DNA of 64,000 nt from Isoetes taiwanensis. Lineage: Eukaryota > Streptophyta > Lycopodiopsida > Isoetales > Isoetaceae. Within the stretch, counting starts at the first letter, position 1. Every line of letters begins with the position of its first letter. The translations under genes were made by a program, and so were the position numbers. The notes under the pieces were generated by a model. That model saw only the letters and a list, made by a program, of their open reading frames with translations. It did no database searches and was not told the origin of the DNA. Of the stretch, positions 11,835 through 24,470 are shown in pieces. The stretch is taken from positions 3,899,503 to 3,963,502 of the forward strand of contig JAJEKV010000095.1 of NCBI GenBank assembly GCA_021234155.1, written 5' to 3'.

Positions 11835-13760
11835 AGGACAAATGCCATGTCAACATGACATGTGCCCATCCTCTTTGCCATATCATCAAGCCACTTAGAC
11901 AAAAAAGAGTGAAAACTTAAAGATTCAAAGAAAAGGACCTTGATGTCAATGCCACATCACCAGATTGATGACATTACCATCCTAGTCATCAAATGTTGCC
12001 ATTGCGTTATTTTCCGGTTATTTTTGCAAAAAGTATCCAAAGAAATCCGGAAAATAGGCTTCAAAAAATCCGGAAATTCGGTAATATCAAATGTGGACGG
12101 CATCTTTCCCAATTCGGTGGTTCACATGGCAGAGTAATTTGCCAAAGCTGACTTCAAATATAGTGGCGGAGGAATTCTAAAAGGTGCGGTAGACACGTGG
12201 TGCGTATCTTGGTCCGGTCAATGCTCATAGGAACGTAGGGTAAGGTTATTCAAAGTGAAGTTGTAGTAGTGAAGAATATACTTTGCCCAATTCGTTTTGT
12301 ATTTGGGGAGGGCTTTCTGGAAATGGTGGGGACTATGATTTGAGTATCGTATTGTATAAAAAATGGTATAATTTGCCATGTGAGAAGAGCTTGGATGGTT
12401 ATTGCTATTTTGGGTTGCTTAGTTAGAGAATTTTTTGGGATGTTTGAAAGGTCCGAAATGAGAAAGCATGTGAAGGCGGCCCTTGTTGTCGGCCAGAGGT
12501 CCTGATGCAGGGCGGCAGACCCGGATCCGAGAAGGGGTAGTTTGCTCGAGTACAGATCCGGGAGACCGACATGTGCCTCGAGGTTTTGAAGACGGCAGGG
12601 TGTGGCGGTTTTGAACATGGCAGGCTATTTCGATGGCAGTTCAGTCGCTCCAAACCTAATAGGGAGTGGAATTTCAAAGCTGGAAGAGACTTCCAGGCGA
12701 ATACGTTGATTTTCTTTCGCGCATCCTAGAGGTCCTGAACTACGGCAAGAGGCCCCGCTTTGGACCCGAATACTTGATTGCTATCTTTGGCCAGAATGAC
12801 TAATAGCAGGGGGAATTCCTCTTGCACTTGCGATTTGTTCGGGATGCAAAATTGCACCTTTGGTCAACAAATTCCTACCAAAGAAGGGGGAACCCGGATG
12901 CTTTTCTTCCGGCAATCTTTTTGTAGGGCTTCATCAGGTTTTTTCAAGAGCTGGAAGAGACTTCCAAGCTGGAAGAGACTTCCAATTTGTTTCTTTCGCA
13001 AGGCATCCATCCCTCAAAGACGCACTCTGTCCACTCTGAGCAGTGTGGTTCAGCAGTGCAGGCTTCATGCTGACCATTGGCTTGTTTATTTTGCTTTTTT
13101 CTTGTGCTTCAACCATATGTGGTCGATCGACACCATAGGAAGTGGTTTTTTGTTTTTGGGTCAAAATGTTAATGGCCATTGATCTGGCGCAATACTGGGA
13201 ATATCCCACAGATCGATGGCTCTGAATAGAACTTGAAATAAAACCCATAAAGATGCTAAAACCCACAGTGCCAAAACTTTTAGATCGCAACCCGGCTTTA
13301 CCCGGCTTTACTGTATAAAAAACCCTCCTGATATGAATTTTGTGGTTACTACTACATAGTGCCTGCGGTATGCACTCACACATAGTTCATGGGCTCAATT
13401 ACACCCACAGTGCCTATGTAGCACGTAAACGACAGCAGTCAACATAACATCTAAAGACATGATGTGACTCGTAGCATTCCAAGTTTGGAAAGCTGCACGT
13501 CATGGGAGGGCAATTACTCCAGCCCAATGTTTTAAATCGCGGATCAACCTTCTAAAACTTCACTTAGCTGCAGATTGGGAATCCTTGAAAGTGGTATCAG
13601 TTCACAAGGCCATTCGTATCTCGGAACTGTATAGCTAAACATGGAGGTTTCTGTATATCTATTTGCTACCTTCTTTCAGCTTCTTTTTTGTAAGTTGGAG
13701 TTTTTATTAACAGGATAAATGGTATCCCTTTCCCGAGGGAAGAGATTATCTGATTAGATT
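11835..13760. other. Region between inverted-repeat element and ExAD-like gene
   Basis: No conserved gene was recognised. Open frames at 12778-13182 (+) and 12934-13383 (-) overlap each other and show no motif that I know. 12440-13060 is more GC-rich than its surroundings. The 18-bp near-palindrome AGCTGGAAGAGACTTCCA occurs at 12678, 12949 and 12967, the last two in tandem. The first and last are followed by related ttctttcgc...gcatcc sequence. Confidence 0.4.
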
Positions 13761-13766
13761 TGATAG

Positions 13767-16700
13767 TCAACCATCTGTGATTCTTAGGAGCTTAAGTACA
13801 TTACATGGATTGTCATCATGTGCTGTACCCCAGGACATTTCTCGGACAGTCTTCCTCCAAAAAGTTCCACCCTCCATGGTTCTCAATTTTACATAAGACT
13901 TCTAAGTAATGCACGCAGAGAACCAAAATCTAAAATGTGGAACTAAAAAAATGGGGATCTAGATCAAATATACAAATCTACAGATTTCTCAATGAACAGT
14001 TCCTTGGAATACCAACGTGTCTTCTTCTATCAAGTGTAACTAGCCACTTATCATTATGAGATTTGTAGTGTAAAATCTGCAGTCACATATGTTAATGTTA
14101 GGTACATAAGACAGGTAAAAGACATGTGTTTTGTTTTTACCTGTATGAGGGTGGTGAAAACGTCATCCCCTTCAACTGTCTCGTACTGGATAGCCCAGTC
14201 AGGTCTATAGTTCCATTTTTGTTTCTGTCTCATTGCCTCTAGCATGACAGAATCCTTATATATGAATCTTTGCCACAGGCCTCTAACAGCTTCTAGCTTT
14301 GCATCCACCTCTTCATCGGTGAAATTCTACAAGGCAGGTTCAGTTCAGTCAGTATAAATATGAAATCATTGATGCAACCAAACTTTAGAATGCTGTTTTT
14401 TGTTCCCTTCAGATTGATTCTGATATAAAGCTTTTTCCATTTAATTGCAGAGCTTATTTTATTTTGTACCCGCAATATAGACACCATTTGTGGTATTTCA
14501 TCCTCAGCAACACGCACTGCAAAGCTTTTATAGCTGAGAAAACCTTCATAAGGTAGGTATATCCCATCCTGTATTCATTAAAAATTAATCATTGTCTGAA
14601 AGCAATACAGAAACTTGCCTGCTATTCGAAGTAAGCATTATGAAAAGAGATAGACTTTACTATGGTCACTGCGGAACAACAAATAAACTATGATAGCTTG
14701 CCTGGATTATGACTGGAATGCAACCGTGCAATATGCTGTCTTCCATCCGTCCACTCCATCCATCACCAGGGAGTACCCCACAAAATCGAGAACTTGAAAG
14801 CTCAAGAGCATAATCAGGGCTTCTTTTACTGGTCACAATAACATCAGATTCTGCTTGGCGCCCAAGTTTTCCTTCCTTATTTGGAGAAGAACCAAATTCG
14901 TTTGCCAGCTTCTGGCGGATGCCCATACTATATCTGCATAAGATTTTGTTTAAGTGTTTACTTAAATCATGTTGTGAATAGATGGAATGATGTACCTTTC
15001 TTCATATCTCCCGTTTTCATAAGCATTACCAAGGTTGCCATTGAAGTAAAACAATATTTTCCTCTCTTTTCTAGGTCTGCAATCATTAAGACAAAACTAT
15101 CAGATGTGTAGAGATTATGAAAAGCATCATTTAAAGCTTTAAGAAACATACTTTGCCCAAAGATGTCGAGAAATAGTGCTTGGATTTGGCACTTTCCAAG
15201 CTGGGAGCACAATATCTTTTCCAGGATCATAACAAGGATGTGACCCTCTCCATTCTTTGGGAATAGGATCCCAGCTATCAGGTTCATAAGCAGTTGTGGA
15301 GGTCTTGTGTTTGGAATTCGTATTGCCCCAATGGACAAGCATTGTGCTATTCCATATTTCTTTAGGCGCAGAACATGCCCCTTCATCCCATGGGAAGAAC
15401 TTTAGCAGACACATGAAAGCAAATCAGAAGGAACCTCAACTAGTGACATATCATGGCATTTGGAGGCTATCTCAGGAATTTAAGAAAAAAGGGATAAGAA
15501 AAAAAGAAGGCAATCAGATTCAGAAATAATATGAGACTAACAATATCAAAGATCATAGCATTGATGACCTAGGAGAAAAAACATATTATGCAACTCTATT
15601 TATCTAGCTAGTGACAAACGATACATTTCTAATGCTTACTCTCATAAACTGTTGCAAAAGTATTTACCCAAAGATGGTCATGCCCTCCGGAACGATTCCA
15701 AAAAGGATAGCTTTTGCTTATATATTCATACGCTCGTTTATACATGTCCCCAGAATAATAACCTCTTAACCCCATATAGTCCTGCAGAATAATGAGTCAG
15801 CACAAGCAGCAAGATAGTTAAGATCACAATCATGCTAAAGGTTGAAGACCTGCATAGAAAAGTGTGGTGCCTCATCAGCAAGCGTTATCGCGCATGCACC
15901 TAGAACAGGTACATAAAAGAAGTCTGCTTCATCACCATTAGTTGTACGATGAGGACTGGACAGGAAGCTTTCAAATAGAGCCATCTGGTACGTAAAAGAT
16001 AAAGAGTGTCATTTTGAAGATTATTAGAGCAAGTATAAAATAAAGAGGGCCACTACTGTAGGCAAGCTGATATGCTTGCGTTTTGATTGTATTTCTTTTG
16101 AGTGATCGAACCTAATGTTTTTGGCAACTTAGTTCCACACAGGCTTTACATTTGTCCATTCAAGGCAATAACTCCTTTATGATGGAAATAGACTCCCACC
16201 AGCTTCAATGGTAGCATTAATAGTCGTCACTATAGCACTCAAAACACGTAGACAAAAAAACTAGACAAGATCCCACCTCAGCACCATAAAGCTGGTCAGT
16301 CCATATTGTTGCGTTAATCCCATCATATAATCTGTTGACACATTGGAACCTGAAGTGCCGACCCTAGAAATACTATCTGTATTAGCCTTGTTTGTAAAAC
16401 CTGATATAATAAGCAGGATCAAATCATAACCCACCTCCAACAAGTGACTATTAAATTCAGGGGGTAAATCATAAATGTAAATCAATGGCCTCCTTTTCTG
16501 GATAGATAGCTGGAACAAGCCCGTATCATTTTCTCTAAATTTGTTAACCTGGATATCCAAGGCAGATTTCTGAAGCCAATCTGGCCAAGCGCTGAAGGCT
16601 CGAGTTATAGACGGGATGCTACAATCTATGCCATACCATCCTGCATTGCACTGGAGAAATGCATTGTCAACACTTTTCCCAAAGCTTCAATTAATAACAG

Positions 16701-18764
16701 CAGACAGGATCTGCAAAAGTTCTAATATAAAGGCTGCTCTATGCATAAACCGCTCATGGAGACATACCCGAAGTTAACAAGACATATGACATGTACCGCG
16801 CAAGACAATAACATTGTAACATTAGTGGACAACTTGTTTAATTTAGCCTTTACAAAAGTTATGTGTCTGTAATCATGTAATTCCTTGGATAAGACATGCT
16901 AAATAATTGCCCACTTTGATATGCATCTCAGCCGCCATTGATAAATGGTGCAGGATGGTGGTATGGACCAGCCAACCTATCTATACAATCAGAGATCAAT
17001 GCAGCGATTAGTAAATCGAGCACCAATGCCTTCAATAAATCCTGGTTTGGCACCAGAAAGTACCCTTGGCTATGGCTGGTCCTAGCAGCCTGTTCTTTGT
17101 CAAGAATTTGCATTACCATTGTCTAAGCCATGTGTGATGGCACTGCTTTCACTCATTAATTGTCAAAGGTATTTTTCAAGTGATCTGTTATAAGAGAGTT
17201 TACATAGTACATCTGGCTATTAGAGGACCGACATGGAATAGATATACAATCGCTCATATGCAAATAATACTTGTAGAGAAAGGAGGGAAACAAAATAATA
17301 CCTGACAGAAACCACTCCTGCAGAACCCATTTCCCGAACACTGGTTTAAGCATGAACACTCAGTAGGTATCTCACAAAGCACTCCCCAATTACAATCATA
17401 TTTGCAGTCACAATGCTGTTTCAAGTTGACTTTACCACTATAAAAGTCCGCAGGATCTACATTACACCATCCAACCTTTTCACTTGAATTTGCATACACA
17501 GTTGAGAAGTCATTCTTGGACCAGTCAACAGTTACTCCACTGCACACACCCGATCAATACTTCATTTCTGATATTCTTATAATAGCCAACAATACTAAAA
17601 AGTAAGAGAACTAAGCAAATTCCCTGTTCCTTAATGCAGAAAGACCAACTGCATATGAACCTTACTTAATTACAAACCCACAGGATTCTGCAAGTGGCCG
17701 TTCTGGATACTTTGAAGCTGCACCACAGAAACATCTAGTTGTTCTCTTGTCGCAGTGGGCTGGACATATGGAGACCCTCCATCCTCCATAAGGCATTCCA
17801 TCAGCTGCAGGAAGGTTACATTCTAATTCCTGAATGTCTTGGCATGCGTTTCCTGGATTATACAAAGTAATGCCAGTTAATTATTATCTAATAGCATTCT
17901 ATATGGGAATTCTACATGGTTATGCTTGTTCTTTAGGGCCTCTATTCCAGGAATGGCTGTGTCTTTAGATATAACAGAAATAGTTCTCCAGAAGAGAGGG
18001 TGTCAAGTACACAACGGGCTTCAGAAGCAAGGAGAGAGGGTTTCCAATGCTACTCAATAACCTTCCCAGCATTCCTCATTAGAGAAAGACCCTGTGTTCT
18101 AAATTTTTAGTTTATTTTTCATATTGGCGTCTTCAATTCACTCTAGCAGTGCAAATATATTCTCTAATGCCCCAATCAGCCTTTATATCACATCTACATT
18201 GCCAGCAGCATGTGATTCCGATTGAAAGGCTGAGTGCGTATCTTTATTTCAGCACGAGAAAAATTGATTTATGCTACATAATGTAAGAGAAAGACCAACC
18301 AGCATAACCATGGAAGCAATTGCATCTTCCGAACTCGTAATTGCAAACTCCATTCCCACTGCACTTGTTCTTGCAGTTCTCCTCGTAAATTGTCTGTGGA
18401 TATCGTATAAAAGAAAAATGGAGAAAAAAGATAAGGATTCGGCTAAAATAGTCAACATGGCAGCAAATTGAATCAAGGTTACCTCAAGAACAGAAATCTT
18501 TGAGTTAAGAGCATCACAACCAGAAAGCCATTTTCCAATGCGACCCTGCCACGGTGCGCCTCTGTATAAAACCGGCCCAATCTCCTCTTCTTCCTGGATT
18601 TGGGCTGCAAAATGGTGATCCCGAAGATGAATGGGCGAATCCAAGATCTGGGGATCTGGGGGCCGAAGGACAGGGATCAAGAAAAAATGCACAGCCGTGA
18701 TAAGGACTACAAAAATTGCTGCCAAGGTGAGCCGCTGCCATGGAAATGGCTTCAATGAATTCAT
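13767..18764 (-). CDS. EXAD: ExAD-like extensin arabinosyltransferase (exostosin family, GT47)
   Basis: This is a type II Golgi glycosyltransferase. The Arabidopsis relative ExAD (AT3G57630) adds the fourth arabinose to extensin side chains. Exons: 18764-18483, 18393-18300, 17852-17666, 17539-17302, 16650-16435, 16363-16277, 15984-15850, 15781-15668, 15399-15152, 15076-14996, 14933-14702, 14568-14470, 14326-14141, and a tentative last exon 13901-13767. All phases join without a stop, giving about 777 residues, close to the roughly 790 of the Arabidopsis protein. Residues 12-33 form the signal anchor (LTLAAIFVVLITAVHFFLI). Cys-rich EGF-like segments follow (CSGNGVCNYEFGRCNC; CSGNGFCRSGFCQC; GWYGIDCS). 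The GT47 domain starts near IYIYDLPPEFN and contains DEADFFYVPVLGAC, DEGACSAPKEIW, LVHWGNTNSK, FYFNGNLGNAYENGRY, SRFCGVLPGDGWSGR and EDSILHGCIPVII. The intron after 14702 has a GC donor. The last exon is the least certain part, because its tail does not obviously match family C termini. No neighbouring gene is linked to it. Confidence 0.9.
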
Positions 18765-18829
18765 TGCTTCTACAAGAATTTTCCAAGATTGAGCAACAGA
18801 GGTAAGTTAAGACCCAATCCAACAAAAAT

Positions 18830-19438
18830 TAACTTGCAGGGAAGAAACCCAATACGGGCATCACGCTCGCAATGCATGATTTGGGCTAGTGGGAGTCAAT
18901 GTGCAAGATTCTTGGGACACAAGGCAGTGCCCTTTTCTTTTCCCTCTCCATAGTACTCACTCACGACAGGTCAATATTTTTTAACTAGAATTAGTTTTGT
19001 GCTCTCCAGATCCGAAGACTTTGTCTCCACACAAAAATTCTATGCATGTAAGGCTTCTCCTACTAAATTACAAATGTTCTTTTATGACCACTCTTCTACA
19101 GCGAGATGACATGAAAATCTTACAAAAATACTTTTGCATTGAGATTCTATTCTAAAGGTCGTGGACATGGTTTAATTTATGGCAACATTTTGGTCGTGCA
19201 AGGGACATCTTTGAATAAGTGTACCATTCAACTATCAATAGAGCTGTGCTATGGCTGAGGGTTGAAAATAGGGCTATAAAGTTTGGTTCGGGAAATTCCC
19301 AGAACCCTTGTAACATATCGTGTGAATCTAAAAATTCACACTACAATTTAGAAATAGCAAGAAAACTTTCCTGCTAAAAATAGATTGCTTTCGATAGGAA
19401 TGGATTGCAAGTATGTAGGTGGTATGCAGATTTAAATG
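18830..19438. other. Upstream region of the ExAD-like gene
   Basis: No gene was seen. Because the gene reads leftward from 18764, its promoter should lie here. I could not pick out a convincing TATA box. Confidence 0.35.
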
Positions 19439-19447
19439 CCATTGCCC
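19439..19447. repeat. Target-site duplication, left
   Basis: CCATTGCCC abuts the left end of the MULE-like element and is repeated exactly at 21919-21927. A 9-bp duplication is typical of Mutator-like elements. Confidence 0.75.
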
Positions 19448-21918
19448 GGAACAAAATATTTTTACCCCGGTTATTGTGATTCCATCGCAAAAAATTCCAT
19501 CCATGGAATCACCGGCCGGAGACCCCAGTTATACGTACTGCGAGCCCCCGTTATCCGTGCACGGCGATGTGGTCGCCAGTCATTTATACCTTCCGGCGGA
19601 ATCACAACTTTGCTATTCCGCCAGATGGAATCGCCAATTTACGATTCTTCGAGATGGAATCACCGCTCATGTATTCCGCCAGACGGAATCACAACCGTAT
19701 TATTTATTCCGCGAGACGGAATCACAATCGTGTTATTCCGTCAGACGGAATCACAACCTCGCTATTCCGCCAGATGGAATCACGAACATCTGATTCTGTG
19801 AGATGGAATCACCACTTACGTATCCCGCCAGACAGAATCACAACATTGCTATTCCGCCAGATGGAATCACAACCATGCGATTCGGCCCGGTGGAATCACA
19901 AATGTAAGATTCTTCGAGATGGAATCACCACGAATGCATTCCGCCCGACGGTATCACAACCACGCTATTCTGTGGGACGGAATCACAGTTTAGTGATTCC
20001 GTCGAATTGAATCACTCTGCCGTGATTCCGCCAGATGGAATCACTCCTCCGTGATTCCGCCAGATGGAATCAATTTCTGCAGATGAGCGGCAGATTCTCA
20101 AAGTATAACTTACATTTGCTTGCAAAAGCAAGCAGGGTGGATTGAATTGGAAGAAAATAGGGTGGATTGAATTGGAAGAAAATATAAAGTTGTGCTACTC
20201 CATTTTTTGTGCCTGTCCATTGTTATCCTATGCACTGCCTCGAGAATTTTTATGGATGGGGATTTGAACCCCTTGCCAATATTGGCAATGCCATGGCCAC
20301 TTTGCTTTAAAGCAAGAAAAAAAAACAAGGAACAGGGTATTTTCAAGTAACAACAAGATAAAACCGGGACTCCGGGAGGGATAAAAAAAAAAAAAAATCT
20401 GTTTAACCGGATTGAACAGGAAGCAAAGATGCAAGAGGTATGTGTTCTATGCAAAATGTAACCGGAATGGAGATGATATGTAAAAATGTGGATGAAGGCA
20501 GCAAAAATGCGGATTAACCATGGGATCTCGTAAAAAAAATGCGAAGGATTAACGAGTGGTCCGGTGAAAAATGTGACAGAAAACGAGGGTATGGCTAGGG
20601 AAATTCGAGACGGCCGGAAGATGAAAGGGGGCGGTTAAAAGACCAAAATCGAGCCTCGCCCTCGAGTAATTGTTAATAGATGAAGTAGACATCCTCATTT
20701 GGAATACTACGTGGAACGGGGAGAAGATAAGTCGGGAAGGTCTTCTTTGGGCTTTAATCGCTCACAACTAAGGAGATGGCAACATAACGAGAGCAACATC
20801 CGAGAGGCGTAACCATGGATTTTTCCCATAGCCTTCTACCAAACCACACTACTCCTCTTTTTTTAAAGCGCCATAGTATTCCGATGACGATATCCCGGTT
20901 CTGAATTTGATCCGAGTTCTTTCTTCCAACAAACTGATATTCATCACAAAGGGCACATCTAACAGTAACGCGTCTCCTACCATTAGACCGATTCAAACAA
21001 AGCATCGAAAGGGGCAAAATTTTCCTGTGGTCTGGGCTTCGATCTTGATAAGAACCCTACTGCATTTTTAAGAGAAAAAGGATTCTAAGAAGCTTTTCAA
21101 GCCTGTAAAAGCAGCAACCGAGTCTTTTTTATCAGGATAATCGAATTAATATGATAAATCAAAACCCCAACCTAACTCTTCCGATCCAAATGCAAAGCTG
21201 GCTGATTCTTTTTCTCAAAGCCGATTATTTTATGCTTCATCTCATGCCAGAATCGAAGTTTCTAGCGACCCCCTGTTTTCTGCCATAGCCTAGCCATGCT
21301 GCCGGATCTGTAAAAGAAAATGAAAAGATTAGTAAGAAAAGAAGGAAGAAGATAAGGTGACGCAGCCCCGGATCCCTTACCCTATGCCGGACGGAACCAT
21401 GAAGAAGTATAACTATCAGAAAGAACAGCTGCTTAAGTCTTACTGCCGCCATACCCTAAAGCTTAAAAAATGAAGCACGAAATAGCTCTTAATAGCCACC
21501 ATTCCGGATCTGTAGAAGAAAGTAAAACGATAACAAGAAAAGAAAAGAAGGAAGATCGCCCGGAGCAAGCCGCCATAGCCGGCACTGGCTGAAAAAACCT
21601 CTAAGAAGAAAAGGACGTAAAAATTTTGAATTTTTTAGTTTTATATTTCAAATGGTGATTCCGTCCCATGGAATAACACAGCGGTGATTCCGTCTGGTGG
21701 TATTTTGCAGATGTGATTCTGCCGGAAGGTATAAAACGGACGGCCAGGATGGACCCTACAAACGGATGGCTGGGATCCATCAGAAGGTACACCTGACGTT
21801 GTCAGGTACGGAAAACGGAGCCTCCAGAACGGATCCCGTTCCCGGAGGGTTTGTGATTCCGCGGGATGGAATTTTTTGCGATGGAATCACAATAACCGGG
21901 GTAAAAATATTTTCACGC
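19448..21918. mobile_element. Non-autonomous Mutator-like element with hairpin-array arm
   Basis: The two ends are inverse complements. From the sixth base, about 50 bp match exactly (aaaatatttttaccccgg, then ttattgtgattccatcgc, and onward). Only the outermost five bases differ. Perfect 9-bp copies of CCATTGCCC flank the element (19439-19447 and 21919-21927). The interior, 20100-21650, has no recognisable transposase. It includes poly-A/T runs near 20320 and 20385 and a diverged internal duplication of a ccggatctgta(a/g)aagaaa segment (about 21302 and 21506). Size, long inverted repeats and 9-bp duplication fit a non-autonomous MULE. Confidence 0.8.
19520..20075. repeat. Array of small imperfect palindromes, unit about 25-30 bp
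   Basis: About 18 to 20 tandem units follow the pattern (t/g)attccg(c/t)cagatggaatcacaac. Within each unit ATTCC and GGAAT are inverse complements, so each could fold on its own. The unit occurs mainly in the left arm of the MULE-like element, with only about three related units in the right arm (21655-21720 and 21850-21890). Long open frames across it in all three plus frames result from the repeat lacking stops and are not taken as genes. Confidence 0.85.
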
Positions 21919-21927
21919 CCATTGCCC

Positions 21928-22677
21928 ACCCATTTGAATTCAACATAAGTGGTCGGATAAAATTAGCCCTAGTACAAAATTATTGGCTAGGAAAGGAAAA
22001 GCCTAAGCTTGTCGAACGATGATTTCAAAAATGAGATTGGAGATTGTACGAGCTGATTGATTATATACTCTTCCTCCTCTAGATCTTAAAGTGTTCTAGG
22101 TTGTGGGATGACTATATACTTGAAACATTTTTTAGATTATAGTTTATAAGTAATGAATCTCATATATCTGAATTCTTTTCTCCCTACTTGAATTTTCTCT
22201 TTCGACAAGCAAGATGAACTAATTCTTGCACCATCAATGTATAAATGTGCAGTTACTCATCGTCTTTATTAGGATTTTCCCTCAAAAACCCTTCCAAGTG
22301 AGTTTTTCAATCCTGGGTAATGGGCTTGTTGTATCCTCCAAAATAGCATGCGGCTAGTCATCCTGACCATTCTTCAAAATCCCTTCATGTTCACAACTAT
22401 TCCCGACTGATAAATTCATTCCTCAGTGGGAAACATTTCCTTTGTTCACAAACAAAGATTATGTTTCTGGTCTAACTCTAAAAGCCAGATGTGTATACAC
22501 CCATGATTTCTATACACCATCTACGCCCCCCAAAGTACAGCCCTCTCGGTCTGAAATGTTGTTTCCATACGGCCTGCAGCTGAAACAAACAACTAGATTT
22601 CATGAGGCACACAATTATGCACATTAAGACTGCAAGTGGTGCAACTGCTATCTCTGTATTGGCATTAACAGCATGGA
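21928..22677. other. Spacer between MULE-like and gypsy elements
   Basis: AT-rich sequence with no recognised gene. A short open frame at 22442-22627 has no motif. Confidence 0.4.
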
Positions 22678-23583
22678 TGTGACGCTCCCCACGAAATATG
22701 CAATGCCCCGTCGTACATCTCGTGGGAAATCCCCCATCCAGCCCTCAGGCCGCATGGGCCCTCCATCCTAGGATATCCCTAGTGCGGTGGGGGTCACGAA
22801 GGTGTCTTGCGCGCCCTTCCCCTATGGGCTCCTATAACAGCGGATGCATAACATAACGTTAGTACTAAGCAATAACAATACATCCAACTACCTCGAAGGG
22901 TAGCACATCCGTACAACCATAGATACATCGAAGATTATAACGCTAAATCGGGCTCTGGTGTGACTGTAACCTTCCGGACACGTAGTCCTATGGTATCACC
23001 CATTGGGACTACTCCAGGTTGTATCTCCCCGGTCCGTTGAGGTAGGAAGGGTTGCATCTCCCCTTCCCGAGGACTAGTGGCTCCATGGACGGCTAGAGAA
23101 TCGTGGCGACGCACGATTCTTACCCGACTGAACTCCCCAAAATAAGAGTCAGGCCGACACTTGCAACTCTTAAGAGTGAAGGTGACACCATTGACCCAGG
23201 AAGTGTCGGACCCATACTCGGCCCACACAAAGTGACCGACTATACGCTTCGCCCGCTATGGGTCCCCAGTAGCCGCGCTCAGCCGAGGCCTCCCTCCACT
23301 TTTCCATAAACCAGCTCCCATAGCTCGGTGGGTTCCTATGCACAGGCCGCATCTAATAGGAACTAAGGGGTCTAAACTAGGAGCATCATCTAGATAATGG
23401 CCACTAGGTCTCTACCCCCTTTCCCAATACATAAGAGGTGCAAACATAAGATCAACCATCATCGTGCATCAACATAACATGATAAATAATGAAGATAACA
23501 TCTAATCTACACACATGAATCTACCTATTGTTAGGTCCTTGATTAGGATGCAAAGCCTAGGCTGGAAGTTCTAGAACTTATCA
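22678..23583 (-). repeat. Putative 3' LTR of the gypsy element
   Basis: The segment starts TGTGACGCTCCCC and ends TTATCA, giving TG...CA ends of 906 bp. On its right it abuts a pure pyrimidine tract that reads as a polypurine tract on the element strand. The segment is GC-richer than its surroundings. No second LTR is present in the window for comparison, so the limits rest on end sequences and position. Confidence 0.65.
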
Positions 23584-23586
23584 TGA

Positions 23587-23613
23587 CCCTCCCTCCCCCC
23601 CTCCCCCTCCCCC
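23587..23613 (-). other. Polypurine tract of the gypsy element
   Basis: On the minus strand this reads as an almost unbroken G/A run, about 27 nt, ending a few bases before the LTR. This is the usual primer site for plus-strand DNA synthesis in LTR retrotransposons. Confidence 0.65.
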
Positions 23614-23932
23614 ATGGTCATGTGCACATGCCATGCATCGTGGCTTAGAGAACATCCTAACAATGATCCCATCATCGCCCACGATCCCATGCCTACTCAT
23701 GCATGACCCCTTCAGTCATGGCCCTGAAGGTTTAAGCTAGGGAACATTCCACTGATCCCATCATCACTCACGATGCCGCGCTCTCCTCCCGGTCATGCAC
23801 ACTCTTGGTGCGTACTGGCCTAGACAATGCCCATGGGAAGATCTCACCTACACTCCAAGATCTTCACGTATGCATCCCAACTAACCTAGAATGCATATGC
23901 TTTCCTGCACTTACACTAAGGCATATACAAGA

Positions 23933-24470
23933 TTAGATAAGAGCACCTGACAGGTTGGCATTGACCAATTCGGAGATGGCTTGTCCTCGAATTGTTCCAT
24001 GAATTCCAGGCATTGATTCTCTAGATCTTGCTTTAATACCCATGTTGCATCTCTCCACGGGCAAGTGCCACCACTTGACCAAGTATTGGAGGAACTGAGA
24101 CCTTCTTGTCTTCTTAAATGCTTTGTCGAGAATTAGCTCGGGGACTATCTTGATTTGCTCCTCCATCATCTCCAACAAGGTTGGAGTCTTCAACACCTCT
24201 TCTAAGTTTGGAGTGTACAGTAATAGGCTCACGTGGAAGACTTTGTGGACTTTCAGATGGGCAGGCAAGTCAAGCTTGTAGGCTTGACTCCCTACTCTCT
24301 CCAAAATCTTAAAAGATCCCGCCTACCTTGGAGCAAGCTTCTTACAATTGTCGATTTGGAGCTTCGATTGCTTGACCTTAATCTTAAGCCATACACTGTT
24401 GCCCACCTTAAATTCCCTCAAAAATTGCTTTCTTGCAAAGACTAGCCCATATTTCTCAGAATTCTTCGCT
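23933..24470 (-). pseudogene. Gypsy integrase C terminus and chromodomain-like end
   Basis: The frame at 24304-23933 reads ERVGSQAYKLDLPAHLKVHKVFHVS, the usual integrase C-terminal beta-barrel region. It is followed by ILDKAFKKTRRSQFLQYLVKWWHLP, which resembles a chromodomain. Directly upstream, about 24350-24470, the frame is broken and reads like the KYGLVFARKQFL...VWLKIK approach. The catalytic core expected before this is absent. Confidence 0.8.

Noticed and set aside
12250-13383. Overlapping frames on both strands as a gene
   Set aside because: No conserved motif and no splice-consistent partner. Both strands are equally open in this GC-richer block.
19419-20010. Long overlapping open frames (121-147 codons) in three plus frames
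   Set aside because: They lie on the tandem palindrome array, whose unit simply lacks stops. The proteins are pure repeats.
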